From: Paenirhizobium daejeonense
Lineage (GTDB): Bacteria > Pseudomonadota > Alphaproteobacteria > Rhizobiales > Rhizobiaceae
NCBI RefSeq assembly: GCF_014280875.1
Contig: NZ_JACLAL010000010.1
Coordinates: 7,501 to 71,500 of the forward strand
Length of the DNA: 64,000 bases
Reading direction: 5' to 3'
The position numbers and the translations under genes are program-made. Positions 1-8,375 of the stretch are shown piece by piece. The notes under the pieces were generated by a model, which saw nothing but the letters and a program-made list of their open reading frames with translations, made no database searches and was not told the DNA's origin. Position 1 is the stretch's first letter. Each line of letters starts with the position of its first letter.

Positions 1-525
1 CCGACGAGCAAGGCCTTCGATGGCGGTCATGACGAACCGCTGACACCAGAACAGATCATTTCCGAGGGTCTACTCACCCAGAGCCAGTGGGATACCGTCT
101 CGGCTTATGCGCTCGCGCTTTTCGCTCGCGGCCAGAAACTCGCCGGCGAACGCGGCCTTATCCTCGTCGATACCAAGTATGAATTCGGTACCGATGCGGA
201 AGGCAATATTCTCCTTGCAGATGAAATTCATACACCGGACAGCAGCCGTTATTGGATCGCCGAGAGTTATCCGGCAAGCTTCGAGAGCGGAAAGCGGCCG
301 GAGAGCTTTGACAAGGATTTCGTCCGCGCCTGGGTCGCCGAGCGCTGCGACCCCTACAAGGATGACATCCCGGAGATCCCTAGGGAACTGGTCGAACAGA
401 CCTCCAAGGTCTATATTAAGGCATATGAAGCAATCACCGGCGAGACATTCACGCCGGATGATCGCGGAGAAACGCCGCGTGATCGCGTGAAAGATAATCT
501 GGCGGCGTATTTTCCCCGGAGGTGA
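1..525 (+). CDS. purC: SAICAR synthase, C-terminal part (5' end outside window)
   Basis: Phosphoribosylaminoimidazole-succinocarboxamide synthase joins CAIR and aspartate using ATP in purine synthesis. The visible 174 residues run in frame from base 1 to the TGA at 523-525. They carry the family motifs VDTKYEFG and DEIHTPDSSRYW, the substrate-binding segment of the enzyme. The spacing and the C-terminal extension resemble the longer yeast Ade1-like form (about 300 residues) rather than the roughly 240-residue E. coli PurC; rhizobia commonly carry both forms. The reading frame is intact and the start lies upstream of the window. The next gene begins 7 bp after the stop, but it is a drug-efflux regulator, so the closeness probably has no functional meaning. 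Confidence 0.9.
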   Translation, partial: PTSKAFDGGHDEPLTPEQIISEGLLTQSQWDTVSAYALALFARGQKLAGERGLILVDTKYEFGTDAEGNILLADEIHTPDSSRYWIAESYPASFESGKRPESFDKDFVRAWVAERCDPYKDDIPEIPRELVEQTSKVYIKAYEAITGETFTPDDRGETPRDRVKDNLAAYFPRR

Positions 526-532
526 GGTACCC

Positions 533-1201
533 GTGTCAGAAACAGGTGAGGCTCCCCAATCGACGACGGCCGACCGCTCGGACCTGCCCACCGAGCGACA
601 ACCTCGTCGCATGCGCCGACCTGCTGGCGAAACCCGGGAGGATATCCTCAACAAGGCGGAAGAACTCTTCCGGACCCGAGGTTATGCCAACGCCGCCATC
701 GCCGATATCGCACACGCCCTCGGCATGTCTCCCGCCAACGTATTCAAGCATTTTCATTCCAAGGCGAGCTTGGTTGACGCGATCGCCGCGCGTCATATGG
801 AAGTCAAGTTCGCCGGCCTTGCTTCGGTCGATACGAATCGGCCAGCACCCGAGAGGTTGCTTGAACTCGCCCAGCGCCTGATGGCCAGCCACAGACGCGA
901 CCTTGAGGAAAATCCCTATATTTTTGAGATGATCCTGTTGACGGCAAAGGACGACCTCCAATGCGGACACCGATATCGCGATATCGTGCGCAATGCTCTC
1001 GAAGCGATCATCGTGGACGGGGCTAAAGACGGCGAATTCGCGCCGCAGCGCAGTCGCCGAGCGGCCGACGCCGCCTTTCATGCTCTTGCCTGCGTTCTGC
1101 ACCCCGTCATGATCGCCAACGAGCAGCCTGACATATTGGCAACACGTTGCGAGGAAGTTGTTCGCCTCATCAATGCTGCGCTGCAAACCACCCTTGATTA
1201 G
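533..1201 (+). CDS. TetR-family repressor of the adjacent RND efflux operon
   Basis: A 222-residue TetR/AcrR-type regulator. The N-terminal helix-turn-helix lies at about residues 30-80 (EDILNKAEELF, then IADIAHALGMSPANVFKHF), and the remaining helical half is the ligand-binding and dimer domain. The start is GTG at 533, preceded by a purine-rich GGAGGTGAGG stretch that overlaps the purC end. It is followed by a 170-bp gap holding a perfect inverted repeat and then the adaptor, pump and outer-membrane genes in the same direction. By analogy with AcrR, SmeT and AmeR it should repress that operon and be released by a pump substrate. The ligand cannot be read from the sequence. Confidence 0.9.
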   Translation: MSETGEAPQSTTADRSDLPTERQPRRMRRPAGETREDILNKAEELFRTRGYANAAIADIAHALGMSPANVFKHFHSKASLVDAIAARHMEVKFAGLASVDTNRPAPERLLELAQRLMASHRRDLEENPYIFEMILLTAKDDLQCGHRYRDIVRNALEAIIVDGAKDGEFAPQRSRRAADAAFHALACVLHPVMIANEQPDILATRCEEVVRLINAALQTTLD

Positions 1202-1288
1202 TGACGAATTTTAACTTACGTCACTTCGCGAGACTGCCCGCAATGGCGAGTCCTGTGGCTATCTCGTCACACAAAGCGTCAATGACAA

Positions 1289-1308
1289 AAATTAACGAGA
1301 GTTAATTT
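1289..1308. promoter_or_regulatory. Perfect inverted repeat, likely TetR operator
   Basis: AAATTAAC-gaga-GTTAATTT has two 8-bp arms that match exactly. It lies 66 bp upstream of the preferred adaptor start. A CTATAG hexamer at 1327-1332 is a reasonable -10, which puts this palindrome over the -35 position where a bound TetR dimer would block RNA polymerase. A weaker repeat, GTGACG-N12-CGTCAC, lies at 1201-1224 immediately after the tetR stop. Confidence 0.6.
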
Positions 1309-1374
1309 CACGGTTGCGCTTGCGTGCTATAGCGATGCGTCATGGACTGCCTAAATCTTGACGTGGAAAAACCC

Positions 1375-2586
1375 ATGAACCGACGCATTCAGCTGACCTC
1401 GGCTATCGTTTTGCTCTCCGCTGTTATCTCCGGCTGCAGTGATTCCGGCTCATCAGGTAAGAATGCGGGCGGCGCCGGTACTGAGCGCCCGCCGTCACCT
1501 GTCAGCGTCGTCGTGATGAAAAAGGCGGAGTATCCGCTGACAAGTCTTCTGCCGGGACGAGCCGACGCCTTCCAGACTGCGGATATCCGCCCACGCGTCA
1601 GCGGCATCATTAAGCAGATCGCCTTCAAGGAAGGCAGCGAAGTCAATGAGGGCGACCTCCTTTACAAGATTGAGGACGATACGTATCGCGCCGAAGTGGC
1701 GCAGGCCGAAGCGAGCCTTGCCAAGGCAGAGGCGAGCGTTCCCACTGCTCAGTCGAACCTTGCCCGCTATGAGCGGTTGGTGAATAGCGGCGCAACCCAG
1801 ATCGAATATGAAAACGCCAAGGTGACTCTGCTGCAGGCCGAGGCGGATGTGGCGCAAGCGAAGGCTGCCCTCAACGCTGCGGAAATCAATCTCGCACTTA
1901 CAGACATCAAGGCACCCTTCGAGGGCGTCACTAGCGTCTCGGCGTTCTCCATCGGCAACGTGGTCACAGCCAATCAATCTGATAAGCTCACCACATTGCG
2001 CCGGCTTGATCCCATTTATATCGTACTGACAGAGTCCAGTGCCAACCTGCTGCGGCTGCGTGAGGCCATTACTGCCGGTCGGGTTAACCAGCCCGGGGGC
2101 CAGATTGCCGATATCCGGCTGACCATGGAAGACGGCACCCAATATCCGGTCATTGGCAAGCTCGACATGTCGGAAATGGCCGTCAGCGAGACCACCGGCA
2201 CTTTTTCTATCCGCGCCGTTTTCGATAATCCCGACAACCTTATCCTGCCCGGCATGTATGTGCGTGCAAGCGTCACGGTAGGCAAGGAAACCGGCTACCT
2301 CATTCCCCAGCGTGCAGCAACCCGCAATGCTCGCGGAGAGCTTACCGCCAAGTTCGTCAATGCCCAGAACGTCGTCGAGACGCGCGTGTTCGGACAGAGC
2401 AGCGTTTCCGGCAACAACTGGCTGGTGGCCGATGGTATTGCCGATGGCGACAAGTTGATCGTGGACGGCTTCCAATGGATTGGTGACGGCGCGACCGTCG
2501 CGCCTGTGGAAGCGACCGTGGATGAAAACGGCTTCGTCGTAGAAGCACCCAAGGCGCCGGAAGCGGCCCCGGCAGCAAAGCCGTGA
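1375..2586 (+). CDS. RND efflux periplasmic adaptor (AcrA/MFP family lipoprotein)
   Basis: Membrane-fusion protein linking the inner-membrane pump to the outer-membrane channel. From ATG 1375 it is 403 residues and begins with a lipoprotein signal peptide whose lipobox is VISGC, so the mature protein would start at Cys21. An in-frame ATG at 1342 would add 11 residues before the signal peptide and leave almost no leader after the proposed -10, so 1375 is preferred. The order is beta-barrel/lipoyl segment, helical hairpin rich in Ala and Glu (about residues 95-160), lipoyl half, barrel and membrane-proximal domain. The tail is Ala/Pro/Glu-rich. It is followed 44 bp later by the pump gene, which is normal adaptor-pump gene order. 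Confidence 0.92.
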   Translation: MNRRIQLTSAIVLLSAVISGCSDSGSSGKNAGGAGTERPPSPVSVVVMKKAEYPLTSLLPGRADAFQTADIRPRVSGIIKQIAFKEGSEVNEGDLLYKIEDDTYRAEVAQAEASLAKAEASVPTAQSNLARYERLVNSGATQIEYENAKVTLLQAEADVAQAKAALNAAEINLALTDIKAPFEGVTSVSAFSIGNVVTANQSDKLTTLRRLDPIYIVLTESSANLLRLREAITAGRVNQPGGQIADIRLTMEDGTQYPVIGKLDMSEMAVSETTGTFSIRAVFDNPDNLILPGMYVRASVTVGKETGYLIPQRAATRNARGELTAKFVNAQNVVETRVFGQSSVSGNNWLVADGIADGDKLIVDGFQWIGDGATVAPVEATVDENGFVVEAPKAPEAAPAAKP

Positions 2587-2630
2587 TAGCGCGGCTTTAC
2601 GGGCAGCAACCAGGCGCAAAGGGATAAAAA

Positions 2631-5600
2631 ATGGCCAAGTTCTTCATCCATCGCCCGATCTTTGCCTGGGTGATCGCGATCGTGATCATGCTGGGCGGCG
2701 CTCTGGCGATCTCGACTCTCTCAATTTCACAGTATCCCGAAATTGCGCCGACCACCGTGCGTATCTCCGCGACGTATACCGGCGCGAGCGCCGAGACGGT
2801 CGAGAAGTCGGTGACGACGATCATCGAGGACGGCATGACCGGCCTCGATGACCTCACCTACATGACCTCGTCCTCCAGCACCGGCCGGGCGACCGTCACG
2901 CTCACATTCGGCAACAGCATCGAACCGGATATCGCCCAGGTACAGGTGCAGAACAAGTTGCAGCTCGTCCAGTCGCAACTTCCTGACGTCGTGCAGACCG
3001 CCGGCATCGAGGTAACCCGTTCGACCTCCAGTATTCTTCTCGTCGGCGCGCTGGTTTCAACAGACGCCAAGCGTAAGCCGGTCGAGCTCGGTGATATTTT
3101 CTCCACCCAGATTGAAGACCAGATCAAGCGTCTTGAGGGCGTCGGCAGCATTCAGGTTTTCGGCACGGGTTACGCCATGCGTGTCTGGCTCGACCCATTC
3201 AAGCTGAATAAGTTCCAGCTCACTCCGACGGATGTCACGACTGCAATTCAGGCTCAGAACACGCAGGTGTCTGTCGGTTCACTTGGCGCCCAGCCTGTGG
3301 CTCCCGGGCAGCAGCTCAACGTGACCGTCACGGCGCAGAGCCAGCTCCAGACCGTTTCCGACTTCGAATCGATCATTCTGAAGGTGGAGACCGACGGCGC
3401 GACCGTTCGCCTGAGCGACGTGGCGCGTATCGAGATCGGTCAGGAAAGCTATTCGACCAACACCCGCTCAAACCGCAATCCGGCTACCGGCTTCGCCGTC
3501 AACCTCGCGACCGGAGCAAATGCTCTCGACACCGCAGCGCGGGTGAAGACTGCGCTGGAAGCCGTGGCTCCGTCGCTGCCGGAAAACGTGGTCATCACCT
3601 ATCCCTATGACACCACGCCTTTTGTCCAGCTCTCCATCGAGAAGGTGGTGCACACGCTGATAGAAGCGATCGTGCTCGTCTTCTTCGTACTCTTGATCTT
3701 CCTGCAGAATCTACGCGCAACCTTCGTGCCGATGATTGCCGTCCCGGTTGTTCTGCTTGGCACCTTCGGCATCCTTGCGATAACGGGCTACTCGATCAAT
3801 ACGCTCACCATGTTTGCCATGGTGCTGGCAATCGGCCTGCTCGTCGATGACGCCATCGTGGTCGTGGAAAACGTCGAGCGCATCATGTCCGAGGAGCACC
3901 TGTCGCCGCTTGAAGCCACGGAAAAATCGATGGGCGAAATCACCGGCGCCATCATCGGCATCGCATTGGTGCTCACCGCCGTGTTCATCCCGATGGCCTT
4001 CTTCGGCGGCTCAACGGGCATCATCTATCGTCAGTTCTCCATCACTATCGTTTCGGCAATGCTGCTGTCGGCCTTGGTTGCCATCGTGCTGACACCAGCG
4101 CTCTGCGCCACCATGCTGAAGCCGGTGGATCACACGAAGCCGAAGCGAGGCCCGGCAGGCTGGTTCAACCGGAACTTCGACCGTACGACCAACGGCTACG
4201 TATCGACGATCGGGTACCTCCTGAAACGTCCCATGCGTGTCATGCTGATGTTCGTAATCGTGATTGGCGGCTGCGCCTGGATCTTCACCCGCCTGCCCAG
4301 TTCCTTCCTTCCGCAGGAAGATCAGGGCGTGCTCATGACCATCGTCCAGCTCCCGAACGGCGCCACCGAAGCTCGTACGCAGCAAGTCATCAAGAAGATC
4401 GAGAACTATTATCTCGATAAGGAAAAAGATGCGGTCAAGGACGTCTTTGCCGTCTCCGGCTTCAGCTTCGTCGGCCAGGGCCAGAACTACGCAATGGTTT
4501 TCGCCAAGCTGAAGGACTTCGAAGAACGAAAGAACCCCAACCTGGCCGCATCCGCCATCGTGCGGCGCGCCATGGGCTACTTCTTCACGATCCGGGATGC
4601 GCAGGTATTCCCGCTGCAGCCACCGGCTATTCCCGGCCTCGGCAACTCCAGCGGCTTCTCGATGTACATCGTGGATAGCGGCAAGACCGGGACAGACGCA
4701 CTGACCCAAGCATCCAAGAAGCTTATCGGCCTCGGTAGTTCCAATGCCAAGATAAGTTCCCTGCGCTCCAACAGCCCGGATGCCGAAAGTCAGCTGAAGA
4801 TCCTGCTCGATCAGGAAAAAATGGGCGCCATGGGTCTCGACCTCGCCTCGGTCAATTCGATGCTGTCGACGATCTTCGCCGGCCGGGATGTAAACGACTT
4901 TACGCTGAACAGTGAGCTGAAGCCCGTATATGTACAGGGCGATGCACCCTATCGCATGCAGCCCGACGACCTGACCCACTGGTACGCTCGCAACTCCACC
5001 GGCGAGATGGTTCCCTTCTCAGCCTTCAGCCGGGTCGAATGGGTCGGCGGCGCTCCGACACTCGCCCGCTTCAACGGCACCAGCGCTATTTCGCTGGAGG
5101 GCGCGGGCGGAGCAGGCGTCAGTTCGGGCGATGCCATGGATGAAATGGAACGGCTGACCGCAAGCCTCGACGGCGGCTACACCGTGGCCTGGCAGGGCAT
5201 TTCCTATCAGGAACGCCTGTCCGGCTCACAGGCGCCTGCGCTCTATGCCTTGTCGGTCCTGATCGTGTTCCTTTGCCTTGCTGCACTTTATGAAAGCTGG
5301 TCCATCCCGTTCTCCGTCATCATGGCGGTGCCGGTCGGCGTGCTTGGCGCTCTTGCTGCAGCTTACTACACCGGGCAGGCGAACGACGTCTACTTCAAGG
5401 TTGGCCTGCTAACGACCATCGGCCTCGCGGCAAAGAACGCGATCCTGATCGTGGAATTCGCCAAGGACCGCATGGTCGGTGGCACAAGCCTGGTAGACGC
5501 GACGCTGGAAGCTGCACGCCTGCGCCTGCGCCCTATCATCATGACGTCGCTGGCCTTCATCCTCGGCGTCGTGCCGCTTGCCATCGCCACCGGCGCTGGC

Positions 5601-5744
5601 TCAGCTGCCCAGAACTCCATCGGTATCGGCGTTCTGGGCGGCATGTTGGCGGCCACGGCACTCGGCATTTTCTTCGTGCCGTCGTTCTTTGTGGTCGTCA
5701 GGAAACTCACAACCCGTGCAAAACCGAAAGAAGCGCTGTCATGA
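2631..5744 (+). CDS. RND multidrug efflux pump, inner-membrane subunit (AcrB/HAE1 family)
   Basis: A 1037-residue proton-driven exporter of hydrophobic and amphiphilic compounds, close in length to E. coli AcrB (1049). The first TM helix follows FFIHRPIFAWV, then comes a large periplasmic loop, TM2-6, a second loop and TM7-12. The proton-relay residues are present: adjacent Asp406-Asp407 in GLLVDDAIVVVEN (TM4) and Lys935 in GLAAKNAILIVEF (TM10). ATG 2631 is preceded by AAGGGA. The gene is the middle of the adaptor-pump-channel operon. Rhizobial homologues such as AmeB and SmeB export phenolics, flavonoids and antibiotics, but the substrate here is not known. Confidence 0.95.
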   Translation: MAKFFIHRPIFAWVIAIVIMLGGALAISTLSISQYPEIAPTTVRISATYTGASAETVEKSVTTIIEDGMTGLDDLTYMTSSSSTGRATVTLTFGNSIEPDIAQVQVQNKLQLVQSQLPDVVQTAGIEVTRSTSSILLVGALVSTDAKRKPVELGDIFSTQIEDQIKRLEGVGSIQVFGTGYAMRVWLDPFKLNKFQLTPTDVTTAIQAQNTQVSVGSLGAQPVAPGQQLNVTVTAQSQLQTVSDFESIILKVETDGATVRLSDVARIEIGQESYSTNTRSNRNPATGFAVNLATGANALDTAARVKTALEAVAPSLPENVVITYPYDTTPFVQLSIEKVVHTLIEAIVLVFFVLLIFLQNLRATFVPMIAVPVVLLGTFGILAITGYSINTLTMFAMVLAIGLLVDDAIVVVENVERIMSEEHLSPLEATEKSMGEITGAIIGIALVLTAVFIPMAFFGGSTGIIYRQFSITIVSAMLLSALVAIVLTPALCATMLKPVDHTKPKRGPAGWFNRNFDRTTNGYVSTIGYLLKRPMRVMLMFVIVIGGCAWIFTRLPSSFLPQEDQGVLMTIVQLPNGATEARTQQVIKKIENYYLDKEKDAVKDVFAVSGFSFVGQGQNYAMVFAKLKDFEERKNPNLAASAIVRRAMGYFFTIRDAQVFPLQPPAIPGLGNSSGFSMYIVDSGKTGTDALTQASKKLIGLGSSNAKISSLRSNSPDAESQLKILLDQEKMGAMGLDLASVNSMLSTIFAGRDVNDFTLNSELKPVYVQGDAPYRMQPDDLTHWYARNSTGEMVPFSAFSRVEWVGGAPTLARFNGTSAISLEGAGGAGVSSGDAMDEMERLTASLDGGYTVAWQGISYQERLSGSQAPALYALSVLIVFLCLAALYESWSIPFSVIMAVPVGVLGALAAAYYTGQANDVYFKVGLLTTIGLAAKNAILIVEFAKDRMVGGTSLVDATLEAARLRLRPIIMTSLAFILGVVPLAIATGAGSAAQNSIGIGVLGGMLAATALGIFFVPSFFVVVRKLTTRAKPKEALS

Positions 5745-5874
5745 GGATATGGATATCGTTACGTTAAGAAGATATTTACCATAATTGATTCCTCATGAAA
5801 CAATAGGCGCAGCGGCAAACAGATGACAATGCGCCTGCCGCGCGACGCAACCGAGCAAAAACTAGGATAGTATG

Positions 5875-7281
5875 ATGGTATCCATACGCGTAGCCGCCCC
5901 CCTCGCACTGCTTCTGCTGTCGGGTTGCGTCACTGGCCCGGATCACAAGGCTCCGGAAATGCCCCTCCCCGAGAAATTCGGCGAAGGCGGCTCCAAGAGC
6001 ACCGGTGACGTTTCTCTCGCTCCCTGGTGGACGGCGTTTAACGACAAGCGGCTCAACGCCTATGTCGATGAAGGTTTGAACCAGAATCTTGACATTCTTC
6101 AGGCACTCGAGCGCATCACTGCTGCAGAAGCCAACGTGACGGTTGCCGGCGCAGGCGCCCTGCCGAGCCTGGATGGCAGCGCCAGCGAATCCGTAAGTGG
6201 CGCCGATGGAAGCTTCAACAAGCAGGACACGCGATCGACGACAAGCGGCGGCCTTAGCGTATCCTGGCTGCTCGACCTGTTCGGCCAGTACAAGCGCGCG
6301 AAGGAAGGCGCACTTGCCGCCGTCGATGGCGCTTATGCCAGCGCCGATGTCGCCAAGCTGTCCTATCTCTCGGATCTGACGACATCATACATCAATGCCC
6401 GCTACTATCAGGAGCGCATCGCCATCGCCAAGAAGAACCTGGCATCGCGTCGCGAAACCCTGGAACTCACCAAGCTGCAGCTTGAAGCCGGGGCTGCGTC
6501 GCGCCTCGATGTGGTGCAGTCCGAGGGACTGGTGAACTCCACGCTGGCTGACCTGCCCGGCCTGGAAACCAACTTCCGCCAGTCGGCCCATCATATCGCA
6601 ACCCTGCTCGGCAAGCCGGCCTCCGCACTGGTTTCCGAACTGCAGAAGGGCGCGCCCCAGCCAGTCGCGCGCCGCAGCGTCAATGCCGGCGTCCCAGCCG
6701 ACCTGATTCGTAACCGCCCCGATATCCGGAGAGCTGAACGCAACCTCGCTTCCGCCGTCGCCGAAATCGGTGTTGCCGAGGCCCAGTTGTATCCGACGAT
6801 CACGCTGGGCGGCTCGATCACGCCGTCCTACATCTCGACAAAACCGCTGAAGGGTTCCTTTACCTCCTGGTCCTTCGGACCCAGCCTGACACTGCCGATC
6901 CTCGATGGCGGACGTCTGAAGGCTAATGTCGATATCGCGGAATCCTCGGCTCGCGAATCCTATCTGGCGTGGAAGTCGACCGTGCTGAAGGCCGTGGAGG
7001 AAGTCGAGAACGCACTGGCAGCCGTCAACCGCGATAGCCAGACTGTGGCAGCATTGAATGCAACCGTTCGCTCCTACGAAGAGGCCCTGCAGCTTTCAAC
7101 TGCCAGCTACCGCGACGGCGCATCCTCGCTGCTCGACGTTCTGGACGCTCAGCGCTCGGTATCGACCGCTCAGGCGAGCCTTGCCCAGGCCGTGCAGCAG
7201 ATGGCAGCCGACTACGTCTCGCTGAACGTCGCCATCGGCGGCGGCTATGCCTTCGACAGCAAGAAGGCAAAGACCAACTAA
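5875..7281 (+). CDS. RND efflux outer-membrane factor, NodT/OprM-family lipoprotein
   Basis: TolC-like outer-membrane channel with two OEP repeats, 468 residues from ATG 5875. The signal peptide ends in a lipobox, LLLSGC, followed by VTGPDHKAP, the usual start of NodT-family lipoproteins. Two adjacent ATGs (5872, 5875) are possible; the AGGA at 5864-5867 is better spaced for the second. The two halves have the repeated helical pattern (AAEANVTVAGAGALPSL and AVAEIGVAEAQLYPTI). The 130-bp gap after the pump is longer than other gaps in the operon, so a separate internal promoter is possible. The operon ends at a strong hairpin 24 bp downstream. Confidence 0.92.
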   Translation: MVSIRVAAPLALLLLSGCVTGPDHKAPEMPLPEKFGEGGSKSTGDVSLAPWWTAFNDKRLNAYVDEGLNQNLDILQALERITAAEANVTVAGAGALPSLDGSASESVSGADGSFNKQDTRSTTSGGLSVSWLLDLFGQYKRAKEGALAAVDGAYASADVAKLSYLSDLTTSYINARYYQERIAIAKKNLASRRETLELTKLQLEAGAASRLDVVQSEGLVNSTLADLPGLETNFRQSAHHIATLLGKPASALVSELQKGAPQPVARRSVNAGVPADLIRNRPDIRRAERNLASAVAEIGVAEAQLYPTITLGGSITPSYISTKPLKGSFTSWSFGPSLTLPILDGGRLKANVDIAESSARESYLAWKSTVLKAVEEVENALAAVNRDSQTVAALNATVRSYEEALQLSTASYRDGASSLLDVLDAQRSVSTAQASLAQAVQQMAADYVSLNVAIGGGYAFDSKKAKTN

Positions 7282-7304
7282 GGTCAGCCTTCTGTAAAGC
7301 ATTG

Positions 7305-7336
7305 AACCCGGCAACTCCCAGAGTTGCCGGGTTTTT
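7305..7336 (+). terminator. Rho-independent terminator of the RND operon
   Basis: AACCCGGCAACTC, loop CCA, GAGTTGCCGGGTT: a perfect 13-bp stem followed by TTT. It lies between the outer-membrane factor and the convergent regulator gene. Confidence 0.88.
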
Positions 7337-7385
7337 CATTTCCGGTATGTCATTGATCTCCGCGCCAAAGCTTGCCGTGAAGCCA

Positions 7386-8219
7386 TCAGAAAGTGGCGGG
7401 CGTATTGATCCAGATAAGCACCGTCTCTCCATCGGACGTATTGTGCCAGGAATGCGGCCTGCGGCTTTCGAAATAAAAGCTGTCGCCGGCATTGAGCTCG
7501 AAGAACCGGTCGCCGTCCAGAATGATCTCCAGACTGCCTGATAGCACATGCATGAATTCCTCGCCCTCATGCTGATAGGCGCCTTCGCTCGATGCGCCGG
7601 GAGCAAGTTGGAAGCGATTGCATTCCATCTGGTTGCGCCCTTCCGCCAGCACCTGGATCGTCACGCCGGATGAAGTCGTCGGCCATGTCGGCCATTTGCC
7701 GTCCCGGATGAGGGATTCCCCGCCATCCCCCTGCTCCTGCCCGCTGAGATTGGCGACTGTCGTCCCGAGATAGCTTGCGACCGTATGCAGCGCCGTAAAC
7801 GACAGGCCGTATGAAGTACGCTCGAAGGTCGAAAGCTGCGAAACGGATACTCCAGTCGCCTGCGCCACGGCTTCAAGCGTCTTGCCTGCGTCCCGCCGAA
7901 GCCGTCGTACCTTCTGCCCGACGGCGATGTCGGAGGTCTCGGTATCGTCCTCATCAAGGATTTCCCCAACCTCGTCCGCCACCGTCGGAGAAACATCTTC
8001 GCGAAGACTTTCGCGGATAGCGGCCGGGTTCAGACCCTTTTCGCTGCGAAGCCATGCAATCGTCTTCAAGCGCTCGACAAGCGCAAGGTCATAGAGCCGC
8101 TGACCCGAAGGCGTCCGGACTGGCTGGATCAGCTCCTGTGTTTCCCAAAGTCTGAGCGTCGAAGCGGAAACCCCCGCCATCCTGGCGGCTTCGGCAATCT
8201 TGAAGTGGACGTCATCCAT
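7386..8219 (-). CDS. MerR-XRE-cupin three-domain regulator, probable gabTD regulator
   Basis: A 277-residue regulator with three recognisable modules. Residues 5-75 are a MerR winged helix (FKIAEAARMAGVSASTLRLWE, then TPSGQRLYD). Residues 100-158 are an XRE/Cro helix-turn-helix (KTLEAVAQATGVSVSQLSTFE). Residues 202-271 are a cupin barrel with metal-binding candidates His216, Glu220, His223 and His255/His258. XRE-cupin and MerR proteins are each common; both DNA-binding modules in one chain is unusual. It is divergent from gabT across 156 bp, and the dyad there has MerR-type promoter geometry, so it probably senses a small molecule of GABA or amino-acid metabolism through the cupin. The ligand is not deducible. 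Confidence 0.85.
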   Translation of the reverse strand: MDDVHFKIAEAARMAGVSASTLRLWETQELIQPVRTPSGQRLYDLALVERLKTIAWLRSEKGLNPAAIRESLREDVSPTVADEVGEILDEDDTETSDIAVGQKVRRLRRDAGKTLEAVAQATGVSVSQLSTFERTSYGLSFTALHTVASYLGTTVANLSGQEQGDGGESLIRDGKWPTWPTTSSGVTIQVLAEGRNQMECNRFQLAPGASSEGAYQHEGEEFMHVLSGSLEIILDGDRFFELNAGDSFYFESRRPHSWHNTSDGETVLIWINTPATF

Positions 8220-8279
8220 AGAGGCCGGTCCCTGTCAGCACGTTGTCATTGCCATGCGTGATAAATGCGTCAAACCATA

Positions 8280-8311
8280 TTGCAAGTCTACAGAAAAAAT
8301 GTAGGAAATAT
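8280..8311 (+). promoter_or_regulatory. Candidate MerR-type promoter/operator of gabTD
   Basis: TTGCAA (8280-8285) and GAAATA (8305-8310) are separated by 19 bp. The dyad CTACA-N7-TGTAG (8288-8304) lies centrally between them. An over-long spacer with a central dyad is the hallmark of MerR-regulated promoters. The site lies in the 156-bp divergent region upstream of gabT. Direct copies of ATATTGCAA/ATATGCAA flank it. Confidence 0.45.
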
Positions 8312-8375
8312 GCAACCTCGCGATCGAAAATAAGCCCGACGCCGAAGGTCAACTGCTACCAAAGGGAATCCGAGA

